A stretch of DNA of 64,000 nucleotides, from assembly GCF_022569295.1 (NCBI RefSeq), contig NZ_JAKFIA010000001.1:139001-203000 (forward strand), given 5' to 3'. The position numbers were made by a program, and so were the translations under genes. The first letter of the stretch is position 1; each line of letters begins with the position of its first letter. Of the stretch, positions 59,307-64,000 are shown in pieces. A model generated the notes under the pieces. It did no database searches. It was not told the DNA's origin and saw only the letters and a program-made list of their open reading frames with translations. The stretch is from Pedomonas mirosovicensis. Its GTDB lineage: Bacteria > Pseudomonadota > Alphaproteobacteria > Sphingomonadales > Sphingomonadaceae.

Positions 59307-59409
59307 GGGGAACATGGGGAACACGGGGAACACCGCCTTTAACTGGCTGATCTATATACGGATTTTCTGTTCCCTATATATGATAGAGGTTAGGGAACAC
59401 TAGGGAACA
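59307..59409. repeat. GGGAACA iteron cluster, possible replication origin
   Basis: Three exact tandem 9-mers GGGGAACA(T/C) at 59307, 59316 and 59325. Then comes an inverted pair TGTTCCCTA (59368-59376) / TAGGGAACA (59391-59399) around an AT-rich centre, and one more TAGGGAACA at 59401-59409. The boxes resemble the GGTGAACAG-type iterons bound by P4-like primases, and a primase gene begins at 63920. Confidence 0.6.
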
Positions 59410-59531
59410 AAGAAAAGGCCGGGCAACCGTCAGGAGATGCGTGTTCGCCCCCCATCCAGCTGGTGTCGGAATTGCCGACGGCAGGCCTTGGGTTTTCGCC
59501 AGAGCCGGCGGAAACCGCGCCCAAGATCTAT

Positions 59532-59558
59532 GCGTGACGCGGCGTGACAATGCGTGAC
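59532..59558 (+). repeat. three phased GCGTGAC boxes
   Basis: GCGTGAC at 59532-59538, 59542-59548 and 59552-59558, exactly 10 bp apart. Confidence 0.7.
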
Positions 59559-59560
59559 CT

Positions 59561-59611
59561 GCCGTCCACAGTATGGACGGCATCAGCCGACCCTCTCCAT
59601 TGTGGAGGGTC
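59561..59611. repeat. two adjacent palindromes
   Basis: GCCGTCC (59561-59567) / GGACGGC (59575-59581) and GACCCTC (59589-59595) / GAGGGTC (59605-59611). Their centres, like the terminator at 59713, contain TCCA...TGGA. Confidence 0.6.
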
Positions 59612-59708
59612 AAGCTGTGCCAGGCTAAGTTAAGCTTAGGGGCACGGCCCCATCAAGGCCTTCACCTTTACCCTCACCAATGGGTGGCTTTGGTGAGCCT
59701 CAGGCAAA

Positions 59709-59739
59709 CAAAAAGGGTGTCCATATTGTGGACACCCTT
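59709..59739 (-). terminator. terminator of the winged-helix-like gene
   Basis: Perfect 10-bp stem AAGGGTGTCC (59713-59722) / GGACACCCTT (59730-59739), followed on the minus strand by TTTTGTTTG. Confidence 0.75.
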
Positions 59740-59824
59740 GGCGAACCTGTGCATTTTTTGCACGCGTTGACCTGGCTTATGGGGCTGGCCCTTGCCTCAC
59801 CCCCTATCGCCAAGGCCACGACGA

Positions 59825-60085
59825 TCACCCCCGGCGGCCCGAAAGCCATTCGACGGCCAGCCAGCCCTTTTCCGTGATCTTGAAGGTACGCCCGTGCAGA
59901 GACGGTTTGCCTTCAACAGCAAGCCCCTTTTCTATCAGCGCATCCATGCTCTTTTGGCCGACGCCCACCGCCTTCGCCAGCGGCTCAAAGTCGATCCCGA
60001 CCCGAGAGAAGGCGCGCAGCGCCCGCTTTTCGGCCCCGGTGAGGTCGCGCCAGTCTGATCTATCGAATGTGATTGCTTCGCTCAT
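59825..60085 (-). CDS. small hypothetical protein, winged-helix-like
   Basis: 86 residues from ATG 60085. SDWRDLTGAEKRALRAFSRVG is helical; FEPLAKAVGVGQKSMDALIEKGLAVEG looks like a DNA-binding helix-turn-helix, and the end TFKITEKGWLAVEWL has the wing-like pattern of small repressors. No exact family is recognised. It is transcribed toward the integrase region and ends at its own terminator, so it may control excision or replication functions. Confidence 0.6.
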   Translation of the reverse strand: MSEAITFDRSDWRDLTGAEKRALRAFSRVGIDFEPLAKAVGVGQKSMDALIEKGLAVEGKPSLHGRTFKITEKGWLAVEWLSGRRG

Positions 60086-60216
60086 GCCTACCTACCTCTT
60101 CTGCTGAGCAGCGCCAGCCTAACACTTCGAAAAGCACGAACGGAAGCGGCGCTGGCGTAGGCATTGGAGGCTTGTGCCGTGCGATGACGAAGCGAGACGG
60201 GCCCGGGAACCAAGGC

Positions 60217-60256
60217 GTCAACCGAAAGTTGACTCTGGAACCAAGTTTGATAAAGT
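60217..60256 (+). promoter_or_regulatory. promoter with overlapping inverted repeat, ahead of a possible RNA
   Basis: TTGACT (60229-60234), 16 bp, TAAAGT (60251-60256). GTCAAC (60217-60222) / GTTGAC (60228-60233) form a 6-bp inverted repeat over the -35. Confidence 0.45.
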
Positions 60257-60262
60257 GTCGAC

Positions 60263-60398
60263 AAGTTGGTTTGAGAGGTGGAACCGCTACCCACACACTT
60301 CACTGGCTTCGGCAAGTGGAGTAGAGGCTTCGAGCCAAGAGATCGCGCTTTGCAACGCGCTCAAACCATTCAAGGGAGAGCCTAGGCTCTCCCTTTTT
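60263..60398 (+). ncRNA. possible structured RNA (about 135 nt) on the element
   Basis: Bounded by the promoter above and by an intrinsic terminator, AAGGGAGAGCC (60372-60382) / GGCTCTCCCTT (60385-60395), which runs on into TTT. It has no ribosome site or convincing ORF. Short hairpins can be drawn (ACTTCACT with AAGTGGAGT around GGCTTCGGC, GGCTTCGAGCC, and GCG/CGC at about 60341-60356). It ends against the 3' end of the convergent nuclease-like gene, so it could act on that mRNA. Confidence 0.45.
60372..60398 (+). terminator. terminator of the possible element RNA
   Basis: 11-bp perfect stem centred on CCTAGG, T run on the plus strand. There is no T run on the minus side, so it is not primarily the terminator of the convergent gene. 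Confidence 0.7.
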
Positions 60399-60399
60399 A

Positions 60400-60837
60400 T
60401 TACAGGATGCGATGAAGGCGTCTAGCCGCCCTTCGCTTATCTACCGTGACCTGGTTGATGGTATAGGCAGACTTCACACTATACCCGCCCTCTTTGTTCC
60501 GCTCGAAGCCGATAGCCACCAGACCGTAGGGGTTCGGTGCCTCTTCAGGCAACCGACGCACAACATAGAAGTTGTCGGCGTGTTTGGGATCCTGCCCGAC
60601 GTACAAAGGCCCGGTCACGATGTCCGCGATTGCGGCTATGATGTGCGGGTAATCGTCGGGGTGGTCTTCGGCGATGTGTCTGTGACAGGCGGGGCTGACC
60701 GAAACCACGCCGGGCTCCAGTTCGGTGCCCAGCGCGCCATTGATCTTGTCTACGGGTAGCGGCCCAACAATGATTGCCGGGTACTTGCGCTTCGCTGCTG
60801 CGGGACGGCGAGGCGCAACCGGGCGAGGACTGCTCAT
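60400..60837 (-). CDS. probable BECR-fold (PBECR-like) nuclease, toxin-like
   Basis: 145 residues with a basic Pro/Ala-rich N-terminal 20. The remainder follows the pattern of phage/mobile-element Barnase-EndoU-colicin E5/D-RelE-like nucleases: VSVSPACHRHIAEDHPDDYP, IADIVTGPLYVGQ, FYVVRRL, YGLVAIGFERN, and YSVKSAYTINQ with a late Ser. The probable active site is the H-x-x-x-H pair with S/Y late, which would cut RNA. The start codon overlaps the RHH gene by 4 bp (ATGA), so both are produced together as in a type II toxin-antitoxin operon. Fold assignment is by eye. Confidence 0.6.
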   Translation of the reverse strand: MSSPRPVAPRRPAAAKRKYPAIIVGPLPVDKINGALGTELEPGVVSVSPACHRHIAEDHPDDYPHIIAAIADIVTGPLYVGQDPKHADNFYVVRRLPEEAPNPYGLVAIGFERNKEGGYSVKSAYTINQVTVDKRRAARRLHRIL

Positions 60838-61001
60838 TTTTGCTCGCGCTTGCTCGCCTCAAGGCCGAGGTCGATCAGGCGGCGGATAGCTTCGGATTCA
60901 GTTTTGATCCTGTTCTCGAAGCGATAGCCCTCAATCTCCCGCACTTTCTCGTGCGACAGAGAAACAAGTTTTCGAGTCGTGGTCTCGCGGTTGATAGCCA
61001 T
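60834..61001 (-). CDS. ribbon-helix-helix protein, probable antitoxin/autorepressor
   Basis: 55 residues from ATG 61001. RKLVSLSHEKVREIEGYRFE then IKTESEAIRRLIDLGLEASK is the standard Arc/CopG-like pattern (beta strand, helix, and SEAIRRLI helix). ATG 61001 is preferred over an upstream TTG/ATT-type reading because a good promoter (TTGCCG, 17 bp, TATATC) ends 7 bp before it. The transcript would then be leaderless. Two matching operator boxes flank the promoter. Overlap with the nuclease-like gene supports a toxin-antitoxin unit. Confidence 0.75.
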   Translation of the reverse strand: MAINRETTTRKLVSLSHEKVREIEGYRFENRIKTESEAIRRLIDLGLEASKREQK

Positions 61002-61004
61002 GTA

Positions 61005-61056
61005 GGTGATATAACCGACAATGGTGTTGACGGCAAGTGTTGTGAGTGATATCACC
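61005..61056 (-). promoter_or_regulatory. promoter and paired operator boxes of the RHH/nuclease operon
   Basis: GGTGATATAACC (61005-61016) and AGTGATATCACC (61045-61056) are near-identical 12-bp palindromes 40 bp apart. On the minus strand -35 TTGCCG is 61031-61036 and -10 TATATC is 61008-61013 (17-bp spacer), so one box covers the -10 and the other lies upstream of the -35. Confidence 0.7.
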
Positions 61057-61068
61057 GTTGCGAACCAA

Positions 61069-61092
61069 GGGGAGGTTGCCGCCTCCCCTCGG
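61069..61092. repeat. strong hairpin between the toxin-like operon and the next genes
   Basis: AGGGGAGG / CCTCCCCT around TTGCCG (about 61069-61092), with no T run. It may separate divergent transcription units. Confidence 0.5.
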
Positions 61093-61126
61093 CTCTAACC
61101 ACCAACCGTCTTACCAGGAGACGATC

Positions 61127-61783
61127 ATGGCTGAGCCATGCCTTAACACATCACGCCGGGAAGTTCTCGGCATTCTGGCAGCATCCTCTTTGATCGCTGC
61201 GCCCGCCGCACTGGCGCAAACAACTGACCGATCGGCCTGGAGGGCGGCGGTGGCCGAATACGAAGCGGCAGAGGCCGAGCTTGAGGCTGCAATTGCTCGC
61301 AACGATGCAGCAATCGAGGCCTATCTTGACGATCTTCCGCCTACACCGCCGCTTCAGATGAACAAGATTGTGCAGTTCCCCAATGGCTCCCAACGCACCC
61401 TGCCTGTAGCTTTTGGCAGCGAGAATGAACTGCGCGGACCCTGCCTGTATGAATGGACCCTTCTGGGGGTTGCTTACGCCGAGGCACGGAGGGATCTGAT
61501 TCCTTTGTGGGATGAGTGGCACCGGCAAGCGACAGCAATCAAAGCGAGACGCAACTGCGAAGAGATTGAGGTGGCTTGTGGAGCGGCAGAGGATCGGCAC
61601 AGCGCAGCCCGCCGCCGCCTGTTGGAAACGCCTGCGCCCGATCTTCAGGCGGCCATCTACAAGCTACGCCTGCTGTGGGGCGATGATGGCGAGGGCTGTC
61701 CGGTCAACGAGGACAAGCGCCTTGTCGTTGAAGACCTGAACCGTCTTGCAGCAGAGGCCGAGTGGGCCGGAGGGAGGGCGTGA
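61127..61783 (+). CDS. hypothetical protein with twin-arginine-like leader
   Basis: 218 residues from ATG 61127 (CAGGAGACGATC upstream). The leader SRREVLGILAASSLIAAPAA LAQ looks like a Tat signal with cleavage after ALA. It is followed by a Glu/Ala-rich helical region (EYEAAEAELEAAIARNDAA) that could be coiled-coil, then mixed sequence with WTLLGVAYAEARRDLIPLWDEWH. Three cysteines are spread through the mature part. No family recognised. Its stop overlaps the start of the next gene (TGATG). Confidence 0.65.
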   Translation: MAEPCLNTSRREVLGILAASSLIAAPAALAQTTDRSAWRAAVAEYEAAEAELEAAIARNDAAIEAYLDDLPPTPPLQMNKIVQFPNGSQRTLPVAFGSENELRGPCLYEWTLLGVAYAEARRDLIPLWDEWHRQATAIKARRNCEEIEVACGAAEDRHSAARRRLLETPAPDLQAAIYKLRLLWGDDGEGCPVNEDKRLVVEDLNRLAAEAEWAGGRA

Positions 61784-62235
61784 TGGACATTCAGACAACC
61801 TCTGCGAATCGGCGGGCCGTGCTGGGCCTGCTGGCCGCCTCGTCCATTATGGCACTGCCTGCCGCGGCGCTTCCTGCTGCGGTTCATGACAACCCGGATG
61901 CCCGACTGCTGGCGGCGTTTGACACATACTGCGTGGCTTTTCGTGAACTGCGCGACGCGCCGATTACCAATACTGATCGGGACAACGACCAGTTTTACGC
62001 CCGCATGGATGCGGCCAGTGACGCCATGTTGCGCGAGCCAGCTTACACGCCCGCAGGCATTGCGGCAAAGCTGTGGGTTGGCGTGCATCACACTTGGCAT
62101 GAGCCGATGATTGACGCAGCCATTCTCGGCGAGCGCGAATTGACTGCGGATGACATCGATGCGCTCGACTACTACCAGAAATTGATCTGGTCAGCCCTGA
62201 CCGACGCGCGGCGGCTTGCCAAGGCAACGCATTGA
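61783..62235 (+). CDS. hypothetical protein with twin-arginine-like leader
   Basis: 150 residues from ATG 61783 (GGAGGGAGGGCG upstream). The leader NRRAVLGLLAASSIMALPAA closely parallels that of the preceding gene (RR-x-VLG-x-LAASS). The body is acidic and helical (DDIDALDYYQKLIWSALTDA). No family recognised. Translationally coupled to the upstream gene. Exported small proteins are unusual in the early region of an integrative element; alternatively RR may not be a functional Tat signal. Confidence 0.65.
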   Translation: MDIQTTSANRRAVLGLLAASSIMALPAAALPAAVHDNPDARLLAAFDTYCVAFRELRDAPITNTDRDNDQFYARMDAASDAMLREPAYTPAGIAAKLWVGVHHTWHEPMIDAAILGERELTADDIDALDYYQKLIWSALTDARRLAKATH

Positions 62236-62461
62236 GGGGGCTGCACCGGGCGGGGATGTCAATTCAACTGACACCCCTGCCTGTAATTCGGCAGTCACCG
62301 AAAAACGGCGTCGGCTCAGGCGGCATCCTTAGCCGAATACCCCCCCTTAAAACCCCCGTCGGAACCCCCGTCCAATGGGCGTTCTTCGGCCAGTAGGAGC
62401 AGGCAAGTGGATCAGGGCTACGGCTGGCTTGCAAAAAAAGCGCGGTGCATACAACGCTCTA

Positions 62462-62496
62462 TTGACACGCCAACAAGCGTGGGAGATAACACGCTT
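62462..62496 (+). promoter_or_regulatory. promoter and operator of a leaderless MerR-like gene
   Basis: TTGACA (62462-62467), 17 bp, GATAAC (62485-62490); ATG follows at 62497, seven bases after the -10, predicting a leaderless transcript. AAGCGTG (62475-62481) / CACGCTT (62490-62496) form a 7-bp inverted repeat around the -10. Confidence 0.7.
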
Positions 62497-63060
62497 ATGA
62501 CCGATACGATCCGAATCCCTGAATTCCGTCACGCCAGCTTCCTCCCTATGGAGGTTGAGGCGATCACCAACATTAAGCCCGCGACCATTCGCGATTGGCG
62601 GCGGCGCGGATTCATCCCGCCTCGCGAAGGCCAGGGCTGGCAGCGCTTCACTCTGTTTGAGGTGGCCGAGTTACTAATTCTTCGGACCCTGTCCGATCAA
62701 GGAGTTGGCCCCCAGCGGGTTGGAGCTTGGCTGTCAGCAATGGCATCGCACGTCACCCAGCACGCGATGGCCAATGAGGCCGCTTGGGAAACCATCGAAG
62801 GATACCAAGCTTGGTGTGAAGACATTGCTGATCGAGAAAGCCGGCCGCTTGCATTCACGACCAAACGGTTCGGCATCATCCTGCCCGCGCCGGGCGGCAT
62901 CCATGCGGTCGATGATCTGAATAGCTTTTATCAGCAACTGAGCCCAGAGGCTTCTGCCGTCACTATCGTTCTCGACCTGATGGCACTTGGCAATAATCTG
63001 CGAAGCCGCGCCCAGAAGCCCATCGCTACGGTTGAATGGTGGGAAGGCCAAGAAATTTGA
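62497..63060 (+). CDS. MerR-like helix-turn-helix regulator
   Basis: 187 residues from ATG 62497. The N-terminal domain has EVEAITNIKPATIRDWRRRGFIPPREGQGWQRFTLFEVAELLILRTLSDQGV, a MerR-type helix-turn-helix with wing. The C-terminal 100 residues (TTKRFGIILPAPGGIHAVDDLN) are not the usual coiled-coil effector part and are unassigned. Leaderless by position, with an operator on its own promoter, so autoregulation is likely. Probably controls the early genes of the element. Confidence 0.75.
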   Translation: MTDTIRIPEFRHASFLPMEVEAITNIKPATIRDWRRRGFIPPREGQGWQRFTLFEVAELLILRTLSDQGVGPQRVGAWLSAMASHVTQHAMANEAAWETIEGYQAWCEDIADRESRPLAFTTKRFGIILPAPGGIHAVDDLNSFYQQLSPEASAVTIVLDLMALGNNLRSRAQKPIATVEWWEGQEI

Positions 63061-63137
63061 GATTTCCCCGCCCCCTGCTCCGAGAGGCTGACGCGGCGCA
63101 GCCAACAACGAAAAGCTTTCCTCCCTGGGGGCGGCCC

Positions 63138-63156
63138 GCTCGAAAGAGCGGGGCAT
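63138..63156. repeat. hairpin in the region before the AlpA-like gene
   Basis: CCCGCTC / GAGCGGG around GAAA (about 63138-63156). No T run. Its role is unknown; a translation or transcription attenuator for the following genes is possible. Confidence 0.45.
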
Positions 63157-63276
63157 ATCAAGGGTCAAGGAAGGCAACGCCGCAACAATTCATGGGGGAA
63201 CCGGAACATGACGAGCAACACGGGGCACGCATCGGGATAACCGGCAGCCCACTGCTCCTTTAGCAGGAGACCAAAC

Positions 63277-63555
63277 ATGGGTGAGATCACCAAGCCCGCT
63301 TCGGCGGGAACGGCCGCACTTTGCCTGCCGCCAGCCCTTCGCAAGCCGCGCCTCCGCCGCTGGGAGGCCTCGGAGTATCTGCGCCTGGTGCATGGCATCG
63401 AGGTAGCCCCCGCAACCCTGAGCAAGTGGGCGTCGGTGGGCGGCGGCCCAAGGTACAGCCGGATCAATCGCACCCCCCTCTACCCGGTTGAAGAACTGGA
63501 CCGCTGGGTGGCGTCCAAGATTTCCGCCCCGGTCAGCAGCACTTCGGAGGAGTGA
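63277..63555 (+). CDS. AlpA-like DNA-binding protein
   Basis: 92 residues from ATG 63277 (AGGAGACCAAAC upstream). RRWEASEYLRLVHGIEVAPATLSKWASVGGGPRYSRINRTPLYPVEELDRWVASKI is the helix-turn-helix/MerR-like layout of AlpA-type regulators that switch on integrase or excision in P4-like and ICE-like elements. The stop codon is 2 bp before the next start, so it is translated with the following two genes. Confidence 0.82.
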   Translation: MGEITKPASAGTAALCLPPALRKPRLRRWEASEYLRLVHGIEVAPATLSKWASVGGGPRYSRINRTPLYPVEELDRWVASKISAPVSSTSEE

Positions 63556-63557
63556 GC

Positions 63558-63920
63558 ATGAGCCTTGAAGCCGTGGCCCCGAAATTGACCAAGCTGCTGC
63601 CCCTGCTCGGCACCAATCACGACGGCGAGGCGCTGGCGGCGGTGCGTGCCATCGAGCGCACGCTGAAAAGCGCCGGCCTGGACTTCCACGATCTGGCCTC
63701 ATCCTTGGAAGCCATTGCCGCACTTAGCCGCGATCCTCAAACGTGGGAGGAAGTGGCTATCTGGTGCCGGGACAACGACCACGGCCGCCTTGCGCCGCGG
63801 GAGAGGGAGTTCGTCACAAGCGTGGCCGCCCACCTTGTTTGTGGCCGCCAGCCGACCGAAGCACAGGAAGCATGGCTCCGCGCCATCTATGTCCGGATGC
63901 GGCGGGAGGCGACACACTGA
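63558..63920 (+). CDS. small conserved element protein of unknown function
   Basis: 120 residues from ATG 63558, chosen for GGAGG at the right distance. Acidic and helical (LTKLLPLLGTNHDGEALAAVRAIERTLKSAGLDFHDLASSLE). Proteins like this sit next to primase genes in alphaproteobacterial integrative elements, an association known from context. Stop overlaps the next start (TGATG). Confidence 0.65.
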   Translation: MSLEAVAPKLTKLLPLLGTNHDGEALAAVRAIERTLKSAGLDFHDLASSLEAIAALSRDPQTWEEVAIWCRDNDHGRLAPREREFVTSVAAHLVCGRQPTEAQEAWLRAIYVRMRREATH

Positions 63921-64000
63921 TGGATTACGCCCGCATCAACGCTGCGGCTCTAGCCGTGCTGCCGTCTCTGGTGGCGCGCTGGCTGCCGGATGGCCGGTGC
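63920..64000 (+). CDS. probable primase (P4/toprim-type), N-terminal fragment cut by the window edge
   Basis: Only 27 codons: MDYARINAAALAVLPSLVAR and WLPDGR. This opening is the usual start of the long primase/helicase-like proteins of alphaproteobacterial islands (about 600-800 residues). The rest lies past the right edge. Identification rests on the short match and operon position. Confidence 0.5.
   Translation, partial: MDYARINAAALAVLPSLVARWLPDGRC

Larger units (their letters stand above)
59278..59824. other. 547-bp regulatory or replication region after the integrase
   Basis: No gene, but dense structure: six GGGAACA-type boxes (59307-59409), three phased GCGTGAC boxes (59532-59558) and three palindromes with TCCA...TGGA cores (59561-59739). 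The last of these is the terminator for the minus-strand gene beyond. Confidence 0.7.
57774..64000 (+). mobile_element. integrative genetic element, left end (continues past the window)
   Basis: Starts at the tRNA-Arg fragment. It carries a tyrosine integrase, phased repeat arrays, regulators, an antitoxin/toxin-like pair, small unknown genes, an AlpA-like regulator and the beginning of a primase gene. No capsid, tail or conjugation gene is inside the window. It could therefore be a phage satellite, a mobilisable island or the early region of a prophage. The right end and intact tRNA-Arg(CCG) lie beyond 64000. Confidence 0.82.

Noticed and set aside
60073-60425. Two overlapping plus-strand frames of 83 codons each over the possible RNA.
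   Set aside because: They overlap each other and the terminator, lack ribosome sites and have no protein-like pattern; the hairpin-rich RNA reading fits better, though neither is proven.
63061-63276. A further small gene between the MerR-like and AlpA-like genes.
   Set aside because: No open frame with a ribosome site; only a hairpin and the AlpA ribosome-binding region are visible.

Overview
The window is high-GC chromosomal DNA from an alphaproteobacterium, most likely of the Sphingomonadales. The evidence for this is inference from gene content: a cobS-cobT / J-domain / BolA locus, a PEP-CTERM protein, TonB-dependent transport paired with secreted peptidases, a carotenoid oxygenase, DUF2948 next to murA, and an RpoH-type sigma factor.

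Layout. 0-12 kb: lysA (partial), an LptM-like lipoprotein and argH; a secreted amidohydrolase and a TlpA-type thioredoxin; two glutathione transferases; a TetR/reductase operon under a perfect palindromic operator; hbd, etfA, etfB, a PduO-type cobalamin adenosyltransferase, a HIG1 protein and gluQRS. 12-23 kb: HPP membrane protein, HNH endonuclease, DUF2948, murA, dcd, a methyltransferase, UPF0262, a TetR regulator divergent from a carotenoid oxygenase, tadA, and a probable small RNA with its own promoter and terminator. 23-36 kb: typA, a YciI protein, a CidA/LrgB pair, dps, a GST, rpmB, a phytase-like esterase, cobT-cobS, a J-domain protein, bolA, rpoH and tRNA-Thr(TGT). 36-57 kb: MFS transporter, PEP-CTERM protein, ArsR regulator, animal-type heme peroxidase, CDF and EamA transporters, an M1 aminopeptidase, an ion channel, an S9 peptidase, a TPR/TonB-like protein, a TonB-dependent receptor, and three acyltransferase genes convergent with a polysaccharide deacetylase.

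From about 57.77 kb to the right edge lies one end of an integrative element. A 3' fragment of tRNA-Arg(CCG) marks the junction and is followed by a tyrosine integrase. Several arrays of short repeats spaced 9-10 bp apart lie on both sides of the integrase. After these come a small winged-helix-like gene, a probable structured RNA, a probable ribbon-helix-helix antitoxin / BECR-fold nuclease pair with its own operator boxes, two genes with twin-arginine-like leaders, a MerR-like regulator that is probably leaderless, an AlpA-like regulator and the start of a probable primase. This is the least familiar part of the window.

Two things affect the whole window. First, five genes (TetR, HNH, murA, and two BioF2-like acyltransferases) are each broken by a single-base indel in a 5-6 base homopolymer. 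Because murA is essential, these are probably sequencing errors. Second, a dispersed hairpin-plus-tail repeat sits 13-44 bp after the stop codon of nine genes, always in the orientation of transcription, and appears to be a house terminator. A tenth copy is not placed this way.
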